Origin: Aliihoeflea sp023389195
GTDB lineage: Bacteria; Pseudomonadota; Alphaproteobacteria; Rhizobiales; Rhizobiaceae
Direction: 5' to 3'
Length of the DNA stretch: 64,000 bases
NCBI GenBank assembly: GCA_023389195.1
Contig: JAEWET010000042.1
Coordinates: 62,001 to 126,000 of the forward strand
The notes below the pieces were generated by a model. It was not told the DNA's origin and searched no databases. It saw nothing but the letters and a program-made list of their open reading frames with translations. This document shows positions 50,944-58,909 of the stretch, piece after piece. The position numbers and the translations under genes were made by a program. Positions within the stretch are counted from its first letter, which is position 1. Each line of letters starts with the position of its first letter.

Positions 50944-51921
50944 TTAGCGGCTGAACAGATCTTCGACGATCGGACGGATGCTCTCGTCGACCGAGTTGAT
51001 GACCGGCTCGCGTGCCGCCTCGGCGAAGGCGTCGGTGTCGACTTCGACGAAATTCATGCCCTTTTCCTCGAGGTCGTCGCGGATCGCCTGCTCATCTGCC
51101 AGGAACTGCTCGCGCTCGAACTCCTGCGCCGCGGCTGCGGCCGTCATGACATGGCCCTGATCCTCTTCCGAAAGCTGGCTCCATACCTGCTCGGAGATGG
51201 TCAGATAGATCCACGAGCGGACGTGCTCGGTCAGGTTGACGTGGCTCTGGACCTCGTTGAACGAAGCCGACTGGATCAGCGCCAGCGGGTTTTCCTGGCC
51301 CTCGATGGTGCCGTTCTGCAGCGAGGTGAAGACCTCGGAAAAGGCCATCGGCGTCGGCGCGGCGCCGAGCGCGGACCAGGTGTCGACGAAGAGCGGCACG
51401 TTCGGCACGCGCATGCGGAAGCCGTTGAGGTCGGACGGCGCCTTGATCTCGCGGTTCGAGGTCAGGTTGCGCGGACCACGTGCGAAATAGGCGATCGGAC
51501 GGACCTGGGCACGCTCGATAACCTGCGCCTCGATCTGGTCACCGATTTCGCCACTGGCGACCTCGTCCATCTGTTCGAGCGTCGTATAGGCGTAGGGCAC
51601 GGCCAGAAGGGCTGCCATCGGCGCCCAGTTCTGGAGGCTTTCGCCGGTGATGGTCATCTCGACGGTGCCGAGCTGCATGCCGTTGATGAGATCCATCTCG
51701 CGGCCGAGCGAATCGTTCGGGAACACCTCGACGGCGATGCGGCCGTCGGTCAGCGCCGAAAGCTCCTCGCCGAACTTGACGGACGCCTTGTGCCAGGAGT
51801 TCTGCTCGTTGGCGAGATGGCCAAGCTTGAGCGTCAATTCCTGCGCCAGCGCGCCGGACGTGGCGAGTGCGGCCAGCGCAAGGCCGGCGGCAAGCGATTT
51901 CATGGTCGTCTTCAAGGTCAT
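50944..51921 (-). CDS. dctP: TRAP transporter substrate-binding protein (DctP type)
   Basis: 325 residues with a Sec signal peptide (MTLKTTMKSLAAGLALAALATSGALAQE, cleavage after ALA near residue 26). GGGAGG lies 6-7 bases before the ATG. DctP fold features: LKLGHLANEQNSWHKASVKFGEELSALTDGRIAVEVFPNDSLG, a typical opening, and the ligand-coordinating Arg region GFRMRVPNVPLFVDTWSALGAAPTPMAFSEVFTSLQNGTIEGQENP. It binds the imported sugar acid in the periplasm. First gene of the transporter operon after the GntR gene. Confidence 0.94.
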   Translation of the reverse strand: MTLKTTMKSLAAGLALAALATSGALAQELTLKLGHLANEQNSWHKASVKFGEELSALTDGRIAVEVFPNDSLGREMDLINGMQLGTVEMTITGESLQNWAPMAALLAVPYAYTTLEQMDEVASGEIGDQIEAQVIERAQVRPIAYFARGPRNLTSNREIKAPSDLNGFRMRVPNVPLFVDTWSALGAAPTPMAFSEVFTSLQNGTIEGQENPLALIQSASFNEVQSHVNLTEHVRSWIYLTISEQVWSQLSEEDQGHVMTAAAAAQEFEREQFLADEQAIRDDLEEKGMNFVEVDTDAFAEAAREPVINSVDESIRPIVEDLFSR

Positions 51922-51961
51922 GTCGATCCTCCCTTTGGATTGTTGGATGTTCGCTGTTCGC

Positions 51962-52660
51962 TCATCGCACCGCGCCGAAGAGGTCGGGCCGCGCCCGCGC
52001 CACTTCGGGCAGCGATTTCAGGATTTCGCGCAGATGCGTGCGCATCGCCGCATCGGCGCTGGCCACGTCGCGGGCGGTGACGGCGGCGACGATGGCTTCG
52101 TGCTGCTCGATCAGGCGGCGCACATGCAGTTTCTCGACGCTGAGATAGCGCACGCGGTCCATCTGCGCCTTCACTTCCTCGACGACGCGCCACGCATAGG
52201 ATTTGCCGGCCATGTCGGCGAGCGTCCGGTGGAAATGCTCGTCGAGCTTCACGAAGGCGTCGGAATCGTCTTCGGCGACGTTTTTCTGCGCCGCGATCTG
52301 GCGCCTCAGTTCCGTCTCGATCGCCGCATCGCAGCGTTCGGCGACGAGCTTGACGACGTCGGCCTCGATCGCCTCGCGCACGAAGCGCGCGTCCATCACC
52401 GCCTCCGTCGAGATCCGCGTGATCATCGTGCCGCGCTGGGGACGGATTTGCACGAGTCCCGCCTCGGCAAGCTTGATGAAGGCTTCGCGCACCGGCTGAC
52501 GCGAAACGTCATAGGCCCGCGCGATCTCGGTCTCGGAAATGAATTCGCCCGGCAAGAGCTCGGTGCGCACGATACGCTCGCGCAGACGCCGGTAGAGCTG
52601 CGGCGCGATGGCGGCTGCTCCGTCGATATCCGATGCGCGTGGCGGTGGTGCGTCCGTCAA
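51962..52660 (-). CDS. GntR-family regulator, FCD class
   Basis: 232 residues from a TTG at 52660, with GGAGG nine bases upstream. The winged helix-turn-helix spans about 20-90 (PGEFISETEIARAYDVSRQPVREAFIKLAEAGLVQIRPQRGT). The FCD domain follows (DARFVREAIEADVVKL, then the metal-type pattern DEHFHRTLADMAG and EQHEAIVAAV and a C-terminal HLREIL), with conserved D/H positions intact. Probably represses the TRAP operon and uxuAB-kdgK in the absence of substrate. The operator candidate at 52683-52699 lies 23 bp upstream of its start. Confidence 0.92.
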   Translation of the reverse strand: MTDAPPPRASDIDGAAAIAPQLYRRLRERIVRTELLPGEFISETEIARAYDVSRQPVREAFIKLAEAGLVQIRPQRGTMITRISTEAVMDARFVREAIEADVVKLVAERCDAAIETELRRQIAAQKNVAEDDSDAFVKLDEHFHRTLADMAGKSYAWRVVEEVKAQMDRVRYLSVEKLHVRRLIEQHEAIVAAVTARDVASADAAMRTHLREILKSLPEVARARPDLFGAVR

Positions 52661-52682
52661 AATTCACATCCTCCCTTGCCAA

Positions 52683-52699
52683 AAGTATCCTCCATACTT
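52683..52699. promoter_or_regulatory. Inverted repeat AAGTAT-CCTCC-ATACTT, candidate GntR operator
   Basis: Perfect 6-bp arms separated by 5 bp, between the gntR start (52660) and uxuA (52780). A further CATACTAGT follows at 52701, giving a possible second half-site. Divergent placement would let one regulator control both strands. Binding by the adjacent GntR protein is inference. Confidence 0.6.
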
Positions 52700-52779
52700 C
52701 CATACTAGTCAACTCTCGTGTTAATGATTTGGCAATGCGGCGCGATCGGCGCCATTTTCGACGGGAGCGAGGACAGACG

Positions 52780-53997
52780 ATGCGACAGACCTGGCGGTGG
52801 TTCGGACCCCGCGATCTCACTTCCGTCGACGACATGCGCCAGGCCGGCGTCGAAGGTGTCGTCAGCGCCCTCCACCACGTCGCGACCGGCGCAATCTGGA
52901 CCACGGAGGATATCCGCAAGCGTCAGGACGAGATCGGCCGGATGAAGGACGGCCGTCCATCCGGCCTGTCCTGGGAGGTGGTCGAAAGCCTGCCCGTTTC
53001 GGAAGACATCAAGAAGCAGAAGGGCGACTGGCGCGGCCACATCGCCAACTACAAACAGAGCCTCGCCAACCTGGCCGAAAGCGGCCTGGAAACGATCTGC
53101 TACAATTTCATGCCGGTTCTCGACTGGACGCGCACGGACCTCGCCTACCGCGTCGACCATGGCGGCACCTGCATGCGCTTCGACCTGATCGACTTCGCCG
53201 CCTTCGACATCCATATCCTTAAGCGCCCCGGCGCTGCCGAGAGCTTTGGGCGCGAGGTCGCTGACGCGGCCGGCGAACGCTTTGCGACGATGAGCGAGGC
53301 GCGCAAGATGGAACTCGCGTCCAACGTGACCGCCGGTCTGCCCGGTTCGACCGAGAGCATGTCGACGCAGGACGTCCTGCGCCATATCGGCGAATATGAC
53401 GCCATCGACGCGGCGCGCCTGCGCGCCAACTTCGTCGCCTTCCTGGAAGAGGTGACGCCCGTCGCCGAAAGGCTCGGCATGCGGCTGTGCTGCCATCCGG
53501 ACGATCCGCCCTTCCCGCTGCTCGGCCTGCCGCGCATCATGTCCACCGCTGATGATTACAGGCACGTTCTGGGCGCGGTCGATTCACCTGCAAACGGCAT
53601 GACATTGTGTTCCGGTTCGCTCGGCGCCCGTGCGGACAACGATCTGCCGGCGATCATGCGTGAATTCGCGCCGCGCGTGCATTTCCTGCATCTGCGCAAC
53701 GTCACGCTGGAGACGCCCGGCACGCCGGCCTCGTTCCACGAGGCGGAGCATCTTGGCGGCAACACGGACATGGTCGCGCTGATCGTCGAGATCGTGAAGG
53801 AAGAAGCCCGCCGCAAGGCCGAGGGCCGTACCGACCACCAGATTCCCATGCGCCCCGACCATGGCCAGGACATCATCGACGATCTCAATCGCAAGGGGCA
53901 GCCGGGCTATCCCACGATCGGGCGGCTCAAGGGGCTGGCGGAACTGCGCGGCATCATGACCGCGCTGACACACCCCATCGTCCAGCTCCGGTCATGA
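52780..53997 (+). CDS. uxuA: D-mannonate dehydratase
   Basis: 405 residues from the ATG at 52780, preceded by GAGG; this matches the normal UxuA start MRQTWRWFGPRDLTSVDDMRQAGVEGVV. It dehydrates D-mannonate to 2-keto-3-deoxygluconate with a divalent metal. Family signatures visible: LCCHPDDPPFPLLG, GSLGARADNDLP, HLRNV, HEAEHLGG and PMRPDHGQDIID. The stop overlaps uxuB through ATGA (53994-53997). Cytoplasmic. Confidence 0.95.
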   Translation: MRQTWRWFGPRDLTSVDDMRQAGVEGVVSALHHVATGAIWTTEDIRKRQDEIGRMKDGRPSGLSWEVVESLPVSEDIKKQKGDWRGHIANYKQSLANLAESGLETICYNFMPVLDWTRTDLAYRVDHGGTCMRFDLIDFAAFDIHILKRPGAAESFGREVADAAGERFATMSEARKMELASNVTAGLPGSTESMSTQDVLRHIGEYDAIDAARLRANFVAFLEEVTPVAERLGMRLCCHPDDPPFPLLGLPRIMSTADDYRHVLGAVDSPANGMTLCSGSLGARADNDLPAIMREFAPRVHFLHLRNVTLETPGTPASFHEAEHLGGNTDMVALIVEIVKEEARRKAEGRTDHQIPMRPDHGQDIIDDLNRKGQPGYPTIGRLKGLAELRGIMTALTHPIVQLRS

Positions 53998-55472
53998 CCG
54001 CGCGGCTGTCGGCATCGGCAAAACCCGGCGCGGGCGTCGTCCTGCCGGGCTACGTGCCCGAGAACCATGGCTGCGGGATCGTCCATATCGGCGTCGGCGC
54101 GTTCCACAAGGCGCATCAGGCAGTCTACACCGACACCGCGCTGGCGCTCGCCGGCGGCGACTGGCGCATCACCGGCGTCAGCCTGCGCAGTGCCGACATC
54201 GCCGCCGCGCTCAACCCGCAGGACGGACGCTACGTGCTCCTGACGCGCAGCGCGGACGGCGATCGGGCGCGTCTGATCGGCAGCATCGCAAATGTGCTGG
54301 TCGCACCCGTGGCGCCCGACGCAGTTGTCGCGGCCATCGCCGACGCCGCAACCCGCATCGTCACGCTGACCGTCACCGAAAAGGCCTATGGCATCGATCG
54401 GACGACAGGCGGGCTCGACCTTCGTCATGAAGCGATTGCGCACGACCTCGGCCGACCCGATGCGCCGCGCGGCGTCATCGGCTTTCTCGTCGCCGGCCTC
54501 GGGCGCCGCCGCGAAACCGGTGCCGGTCCGCTGACGATCCTTTGCTGTGACAACCTGCCGGAAAACGGCCACATCCTGTGCCGTCTCGTCGACACGTTCG
54601 CACGCCAGATCGATCCGGCGCTTGCCGACTGGATCGGCCAGAATGTCCGTTTTCCGTCATCGATGGTCGACAGGATCACGCCGGCGGCGACCGACCGGAC
54701 ATTCGCCGACGCCGAGCGCATCAGCGGATTGCGCGACGAAGCCGCAGTCGAGACCGAACCTTTCTCGCAATGGATCATCGAGGACGATTTCGCTGCCGGC
54801 CGACCGGCCTGGGACGAAGCGGGCGCGCTCTTCGTCGCGTCGGTTTCCGCCTATGAGAAGATGAAGCTGCGCATGCTCAACGGCGCGCATTCGCTGATCG
54901 CCTATGCCGGATTCCTGGCCGGCTACGAGACGGTCGCGGATGCGATGCGCGACGCCGGTCTCAAGCGCCTCGTCGAGCACCAGATGAAGGCCGCGGCAGC
55001 CACCTTGCCGCCTGTCCCCGGCATCGATCTCGAAACCTATCGCGCCGAACTCCTCGCCCGCTTCTCCAACCCGGCGATCCGGCACCTGACCTACCAGATC
55101 GCCATGGACGGAACCGAAAAGCTGCCCCAGCGCATCGGGGCGCCGCTGGCCGAAGCCATCCATCGGAACGCCGATCGGGAGCCCTTCGCCTTCGCGCTCG
55201 CCGCCTGGATGCGCTATTGCATGGCCGTGGACGAAACGGGCCAGGTGTACGCGCTCCGCGACCCCCGCGAGCCGGTGATCGCACAAGCGGTGGAGGATGC
55301 CGGACGCACGCCCGACCGGCTTTACACCAACCTGATCGCGATACCCGGACTGTTTCCCGCCGCGATCGTCGGCGATGCTGCGCTGCGCGATCTGGTCGTC
55401 GCGCGGCTTTCGACCATGCTCGAGCACGGAATGGCCTGGGCGATCGAAACCGCCGCGCAAAGCCCCGCGTGA
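53994..55472 (+). CDS. uxuB: Fructuronate reductase / mannitol-type dehydrogenase
   Basis: 492 residues, long-chain mannitol dehydrogenase family: the NAD-binding region opens CGIVHIGVGAFHKAHQAVYTD (GxGxFHRAH-type), then TVTEKAYGI and LCCDNLPENGHIL, and the catalytic segment KMKLRMLNGAHSLIAYAG with the essential Lys (K-L-R-x-x-N-x-x-H). Converts D-fructuronate and D-mannonate into each other with NADH. Starts within the uxuA stop codon (ATGA). Could also act on mannitol or tagaturonate; the uxuA neighbour decides for UxuB. Confidence 0.93.
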   Translation: MTARLSASAKPGAGVVLPGYVPENHGCGIVHIGVGAFHKAHQAVYTDTALALAGGDWRITGVSLRSADIAAALNPQDGRYVLLTRSADGDRARLIGSIANVLVAPVAPDAVVAAIADAATRIVTLTVTEKAYGIDRTTGGLDLRHEAIAHDLGRPDAPRGVIGFLVAGLGRRRETGAGPLTILCCDNLPENGHILCRLVDTFARQIDPALADWIGQNVRFPSSMVDRITPAATDRTFADAERISGLRDEAAVETEPFSQWIIEDDFAAGRPAWDEAGALFVASVSAYEKMKLRMLNGAHSLIAYAGFLAGYETVADAMRDAGLKRLVEHQMKAAAATLPPVPGIDLETYRAELLARFSNPAIRHLTYQIAMDGTEKLPQRIGAPLAEAIHRNADREPFAFALAAWMRYCMAVDETGQVYALRDPREPVIAQAVEDAGRTPDRLYTNLIAIPGLFPAAIVGDAALRDLVVARLSTMLEHGMAWAIETAAQSPA

Positions 55473-55486
55473 AGGAGAACCGGCAG

Positions 55487-56392
55487 ATGTCGAAGAGCTT
55501 TCTTTCGATCGGCGAAGCGATGATCGAAATGTCGGCCGGCTCGGATGGGCAATGGCGCATGGGCTTTGCCGGCGATACGCTGAACACCACCTGGTACATG
55601 CGCGCGCTTCTCGGTCCGGCCTGGACGGTCGGCTATGTCAGCAAGCTGGGCGTCGACCGCTATTCCAGCGCCATGCGCGCCTTCATCGCCGACAGCGGCA
55701 TCGATACGAGCCATATCGGGACGGTCGAGGATCGCCGACCCGGCCTCTACTTCATCCATCAGGAAGATGGCGACCGGCATTTCACCTACTGGCGCGACAT
55801 GGCGGCGGCGAAGCTTCTGGCCGACGACCGCGCTGCGCTGGACGCGGCGCTTTCGACCGCCGGCACGATCTATTTTTCCGGCATCACGCTGGCAATCCTG
55901 AACCCCGCCCATCGCGCCACGCTGCTCGCCGCCCTGCAAGGCGCCCGCGCCAGGGGCGCGAAGATCGTCTTCGATCCCAACATCCGCCCGCGGCTCTGGT
56001 CCGGCCCCGCCGAGATGCGGGACGCACTGACGGCGGCGGCCGGCGTCTGCGACATCGTCCTGCCGACCTTCGGCGACGAGCAAACCCTGTTCGGCGATAT
56101 CGACCCGGCGGCCACAGCGGAACGCTATCTCGCGCTCGGCGTTGCCGAGGTCGTCGTCAAGAACGGCCACGAGCCCGCATTGGCCAGATGGCGCGATGGT
56201 GAAGTCGAGATATCGGCACGTCCAGTGGCCAGCGTGGTCGACGCGACCGGAGCCGGCGACAGCTTCAATGCAGGCTACCTCGCCGCACGGCTCGAAGGCC
56301 GCGATCATGGCGAAGCCCTGACGCAAGCACACCGTGTGGCCGCCATCTGCCTTGGCCACCACGGAGCGCTCGCGCCACGCGACGCGCTTTAG
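55487..56392 (+). CDS. kdgK: 2-keto-3-deoxygluconate kinase
   Basis: 301 residues from the ATG at 55487, preceded by GAAGGAG. PfkB family: SIGEAMIEMSAGSDGQWRMGFAGDTLNTTWYM (substrate loop), PGLYFIHQEDGDRHFTYWR, VFDPNIRPRLW, and the signature DATGAGDSFNAGYLAARL (catalytic Asp in GAGDSF) near residue 255. It phosphorylates KDG to KDPG. Third gene of the uxuA-uxuB-kdgK unit, 14 bp after uxuB. The aldolase for KDPG is not in the window. An 8-bp hairpin follows at 56399. Confidence 0.94.
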   Translation: MSKSFLSIGEAMIEMSAGSDGQWRMGFAGDTLNTTWYMRALLGPAWTVGYVSKLGVDRYSSAMRAFIADSGIDTSHIGTVEDRRPGLYFIHQEDGDRHFTYWRDMAAAKLLADDRAALDAALSTAGTIYFSGITLAILNPAHRATLLAALQGARARGAKIVFDPNIRPRLWSGPAEMRDALTAAAGVCDIVLPTFGDEQTLFGDIDPAATAERYLALGVAEVVVKNGHEPALARWRDGEVEISARPVASVVDATGAGDSFNAGYLAARLEGRDHGEALTQAHRVAAICLGHHGALAPRDAL

Positions 56393-56398
56393 GGCGTC

Positions 56399-56422
56399 CG
56401 GCACGCCTACCGATGCGTGCCG
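56399..56422 (+). terminator. Hairpin after kdgK
   Basis: CGGCACGC (56399-56406) pairs perfectly with GCGTGCCG (56415-56422) around an 8-base loop, starting 7 bases after the kdgK stop. No U-run follows, so it may slow or stabilise the transcript end rather than terminate by itself. Confidence 0.4.
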
Positions 56423-56517
56423 ATGAAGCGGCCTCCGACAAACCGACCTCGCCTCTTCCAAATTGACCTAACGTCCGCGACGCGCACCCCTCACCCGCCG
56501 CAACTCAACTTCCTGGG

Positions 56518-56552
56518 TTGACAAGCCTGCCCATAGAAGTTGTGATATATCA
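56518..56552 (+). promoter_or_regulatory. TTGACA -35-like box and palindrome TGATATATCA upstream of acylase operon
   Basis: TTGACA at 56518-56523 is followed after about 17-20 bp by AT-rich sequence with a possible -10 (TGTGAT/GATATA). The 10-bp perfect palindrome TGATATATCA (56543-56552) overlaps the predicted -10 region, which suits an operator. The RBS GGAG lies at about 56566, nine bases before the TTG start. Regulator unknown. Confidence 0.45.
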
Positions 56553-56578
56553 TATTTTCGCGTCCGGAGATCTGATCA

Positions 56579-58867
56579 TTGCCATCGACGAATGAAGAAG
56601 CTGACGATGACAAAACCTTGGAACTCCCCGGTATCAGCGCTCCGATCACGATCACCTACGACGTCTGGGGCGTGCCTCACGTAAATGCGGTCAGCGAAGA
56701 CGATCTGTTCTTTGCCAACGGGTTCGTACATGCACGCGACCGCCTGTGGCAGATGGATGCCGCGCGGCGCAAAGCCCTCGGACGATTTGCCGAATGGGCC
56801 GGACCCAGCGCGGTTGAGTCCGACGCGCTGATGCGCCGCCTTGCGATCGAATCCGTATCTCGCAAGGACTATGAGGCGCTCTCACCCGAAACGCAAAGAA
56901 TGTGCCGGTCGTATTCGGATGGCGTAAACGCATTCATTCAGGGCGGAAAGTACCCGGTAGAATACGGCCTTCTGGAAGAGGCGCCCGAACCGTGGGAGCC
57001 CTGGCATTGCGTCGTCGTGATGCGGCAGCGCGGGCTCCTGATGGGCTCGATCTGGTTCAAGCTCTGGCGCGCGGCCGCCTTCGGCAGCATCGGCGCCGAC
57101 AAGCTCGGCCTGCTGCGCTACGAGGATGGCGGCCGCGAGCGGTTCGTCGTCCCGCAGGAGCGCATGGATACGCGCTGGACCGCCACGCTCGAGGACCTTG
57201 CGCCCGCCATCGAAGGACTGACCAGGCTCTTCCCCGAAGATGCGACCGGGGGCGGCTCCAACAACTGGGCCGTCAACGCCGCCCTCACCACGACCGGTCA
57301 GCCGATCCTCGCCGGCGATCCGCACCGGACCTACGACATCCCCAGCATGTATACGCAGATCCACCTGACCTGCGACACGTTCGACGTTCTGGGCCTGTCC
57401 GTTCCCGGCGTTCCGGCCACCCCGCATTTCGGCCACAACGACCGCGTCGCATGGGGCGTCACGCACGCATTCGCCGACATTCACGACCTCTATGTCGAGG
57501 ACTTCAAGGATCAGCCGCCCGCCCACTACCGCACCGAGGCCGGAAGCGAAGCGGTGAGCCATCGCAAGGAAACTCTCAAGGTTCGCGGATCTTCGGATGT
57601 CGAGGTCGACATCTGGGAAACCAGGCATGGCCCCGTCATTCTTGGCGGACCGGACGAGGGCTTCGGCATCGCTCTGAAGTCGATGCAGTTGACGCCGGGC
57701 GATCGGTCGCTCGACTGCCTTCGGCCGATGATGCGGGCCAATACGGTTCGCGAATTCCACGACGTGATGGAGCCGTGGGGACTGATCGATCACAACCTCG
57801 TCGCGGCCGACCGCGACGACACGATCGGCGTCCTGATCCGCGCCCGTATCCCGGACCGGGATCGCCTCAATGGCTGGCTGCCGGTCCCCGGCTGGACCGG
57901 CTCGCACGAATGGCGAGGAGTCATACCGTTCGAACGCATGCCGCGGCAGGAAAACCCGCCAGCCGGCATCCTCGTGACGGCGAACAATCGTCCCGTCCCG
58001 GAAGACTGGCCCGACTATATCTGCACAGACTGCCATCCTTCGACGCGCGCCAACAGGATCTACGAGATTCTCGCGGCGCACGGCCCCTTGGCTCCCGGAG
58101 ACATGCGATCCGTGCTGCAGGACGACAGTTCGGCGGTCGCCTGCGAATTTCGGGACTACATTCTCGCCGCGGCGCCCGATGAAGGCGCCGGACGCCGGCT
58201 CGTCGCCGCCCTCGAAAACTGGGACGGGCGCATGTCCGCGGCACTGCTGGCGCCCACCGTCTACTACGAAATCAGACAGGAGATGACGCGCATCCTTGCC
58301 CGGCGCTCCAGCCTGCTTGCGGCCGAAAGCAGCCGGATCGCACGCATCGCCCCGGGAATCAGCGCGTTGGCTCAACTGTGGTGGGCCCTCCCCGATCAGT
58401 TGCGGCGAGACGACGTTTCTCTGCTGGCCGGCGGCACCTGGAATGAGATCATCTGCCAGGCGATCGAGACCGTCGCGGCCAGGTTCGTGCCGCGCAGATG
58501 GGGCGAAGCCCATCGGCCGCGCTTTTCCCATCCCCTCGCCGCCATCTTCCCGAAGGATGCCGACCGGCTGGCGCCGGACTGCGTCGAGGTCAGCGGCGAC
58601 GGCGACTGCGTGCTGGCGACCGGAGCGCTGCCCGCGACCGGGACGAATTCCGTCTACGGGTCGGTCGCGAAATACATCTGGGACCTTTCGGACTGGGACC
58701 GCAGCAGTTGGGCGGTCTTTCATGGCGCCTCGGGCGATCCCGCCAGCCCGCACTTCAACGATCAGAACGCAGCCTGGGCGACGGGCGAACTGGTTCCGGC
58801 CGTCTATTCGGCAAGAAGCGTTGCCGCGCATGCCGCGCGCACGGTGACGATCTCGCCCCGACACTGA
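56579..58867 (+). CDS. Penicillin acylase (Ntn-hydrolase) family protein without signal peptide
   Basis: 762 residues from a TTG at 56579. Features of the family: alpha-chain segment ITITYDVWGVPHVNAVSEDDLFFANGFVHARDRLWQMDAARR, then GGGSNNWAV with the autoproteolysis site before Ser227, the N-terminal nucleophile of the mature beta chain. A beta-chain LAGDPHRTYDIP segment and NDRVAWGVTHAFADIHDLYVE follow. Members cleave amide bonds (penicillins, N-acyl homoserine lactones, other N-acyl compounds). Most are periplasmic; this one starts MPSTNEEADDDKTLEL with no hydrophobic leader and so appears cytoplasmic. It heads the operon of a peptide-type ABC importer (SBP 42 bp downstream), suggesting that an imported amide is cleaved inside the cell. 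Confidence 0.88.
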   Translation: MPSTNEEADDDKTLELPGISAPITITYDVWGVPHVNAVSEDDLFFANGFVHARDRLWQMDAARRKALGRFAEWAGPSAVESDALMRRLAIESVSRKDYEALSPETQRMCRSYSDGVNAFIQGGKYPVEYGLLEEAPEPWEPWHCVVVMRQRGLLMGSIWFKLWRAAAFGSIGADKLGLLRYEDGGRERFVVPQERMDTRWTATLEDLAPAIEGLTRLFPEDATGGGSNNWAVNAALTTTGQPILAGDPHRTYDIPSMYTQIHLTCDTFDVLGLSVPGVPATPHFGHNDRVAWGVTHAFADIHDLYVEDFKDQPPAHYRTEAGSEAVSHRKETLKVRGSSDVEVDIWETRHGPVILGGPDEGFGIALKSMQLTPGDRSLDCLRPMMRANTVREFHDVMEPWGLIDHNLVAADRDDTIGVLIRARIPDRDRLNGWLPVPGWTGSHEWRGVIPFERMPRQENPPAGILVTANNRPVPEDWPDYICTDCHPSTRANRIYEILAAHGPLAPGDMRSVLQDDSSAVACEFRDYILAAAPDEGAGRRLVAALENWDGRMSAALLAPTVYYEIRQEMTRILARRSSLLAAESSRIARIAPGISALAQLWWALPDQLRRDDVSLLAGGTWNEIICQAIETVAARFVPRRWGEAHRPRFSHPLAAIFPKDADRLAPDCVEVSGDGDCVLATGALPATGTNSVYGSVAKYIWDLSDWDRSSWAVFHGASGDPASPHFNDQNAAWATGELVPAVYSARSVAAHAARTVTISPRH

Positions 58868-58909
58868 ACGCATCCACATGAAATCCACGAGCAAAAGGAG
58901 ATACCAAAA

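Noticed and set aside
56882..58894. 670-codon open frame on the minus strand
   Set aside because: Antisense to the acylase gene, which shows Ntn-hydrolase motifs.
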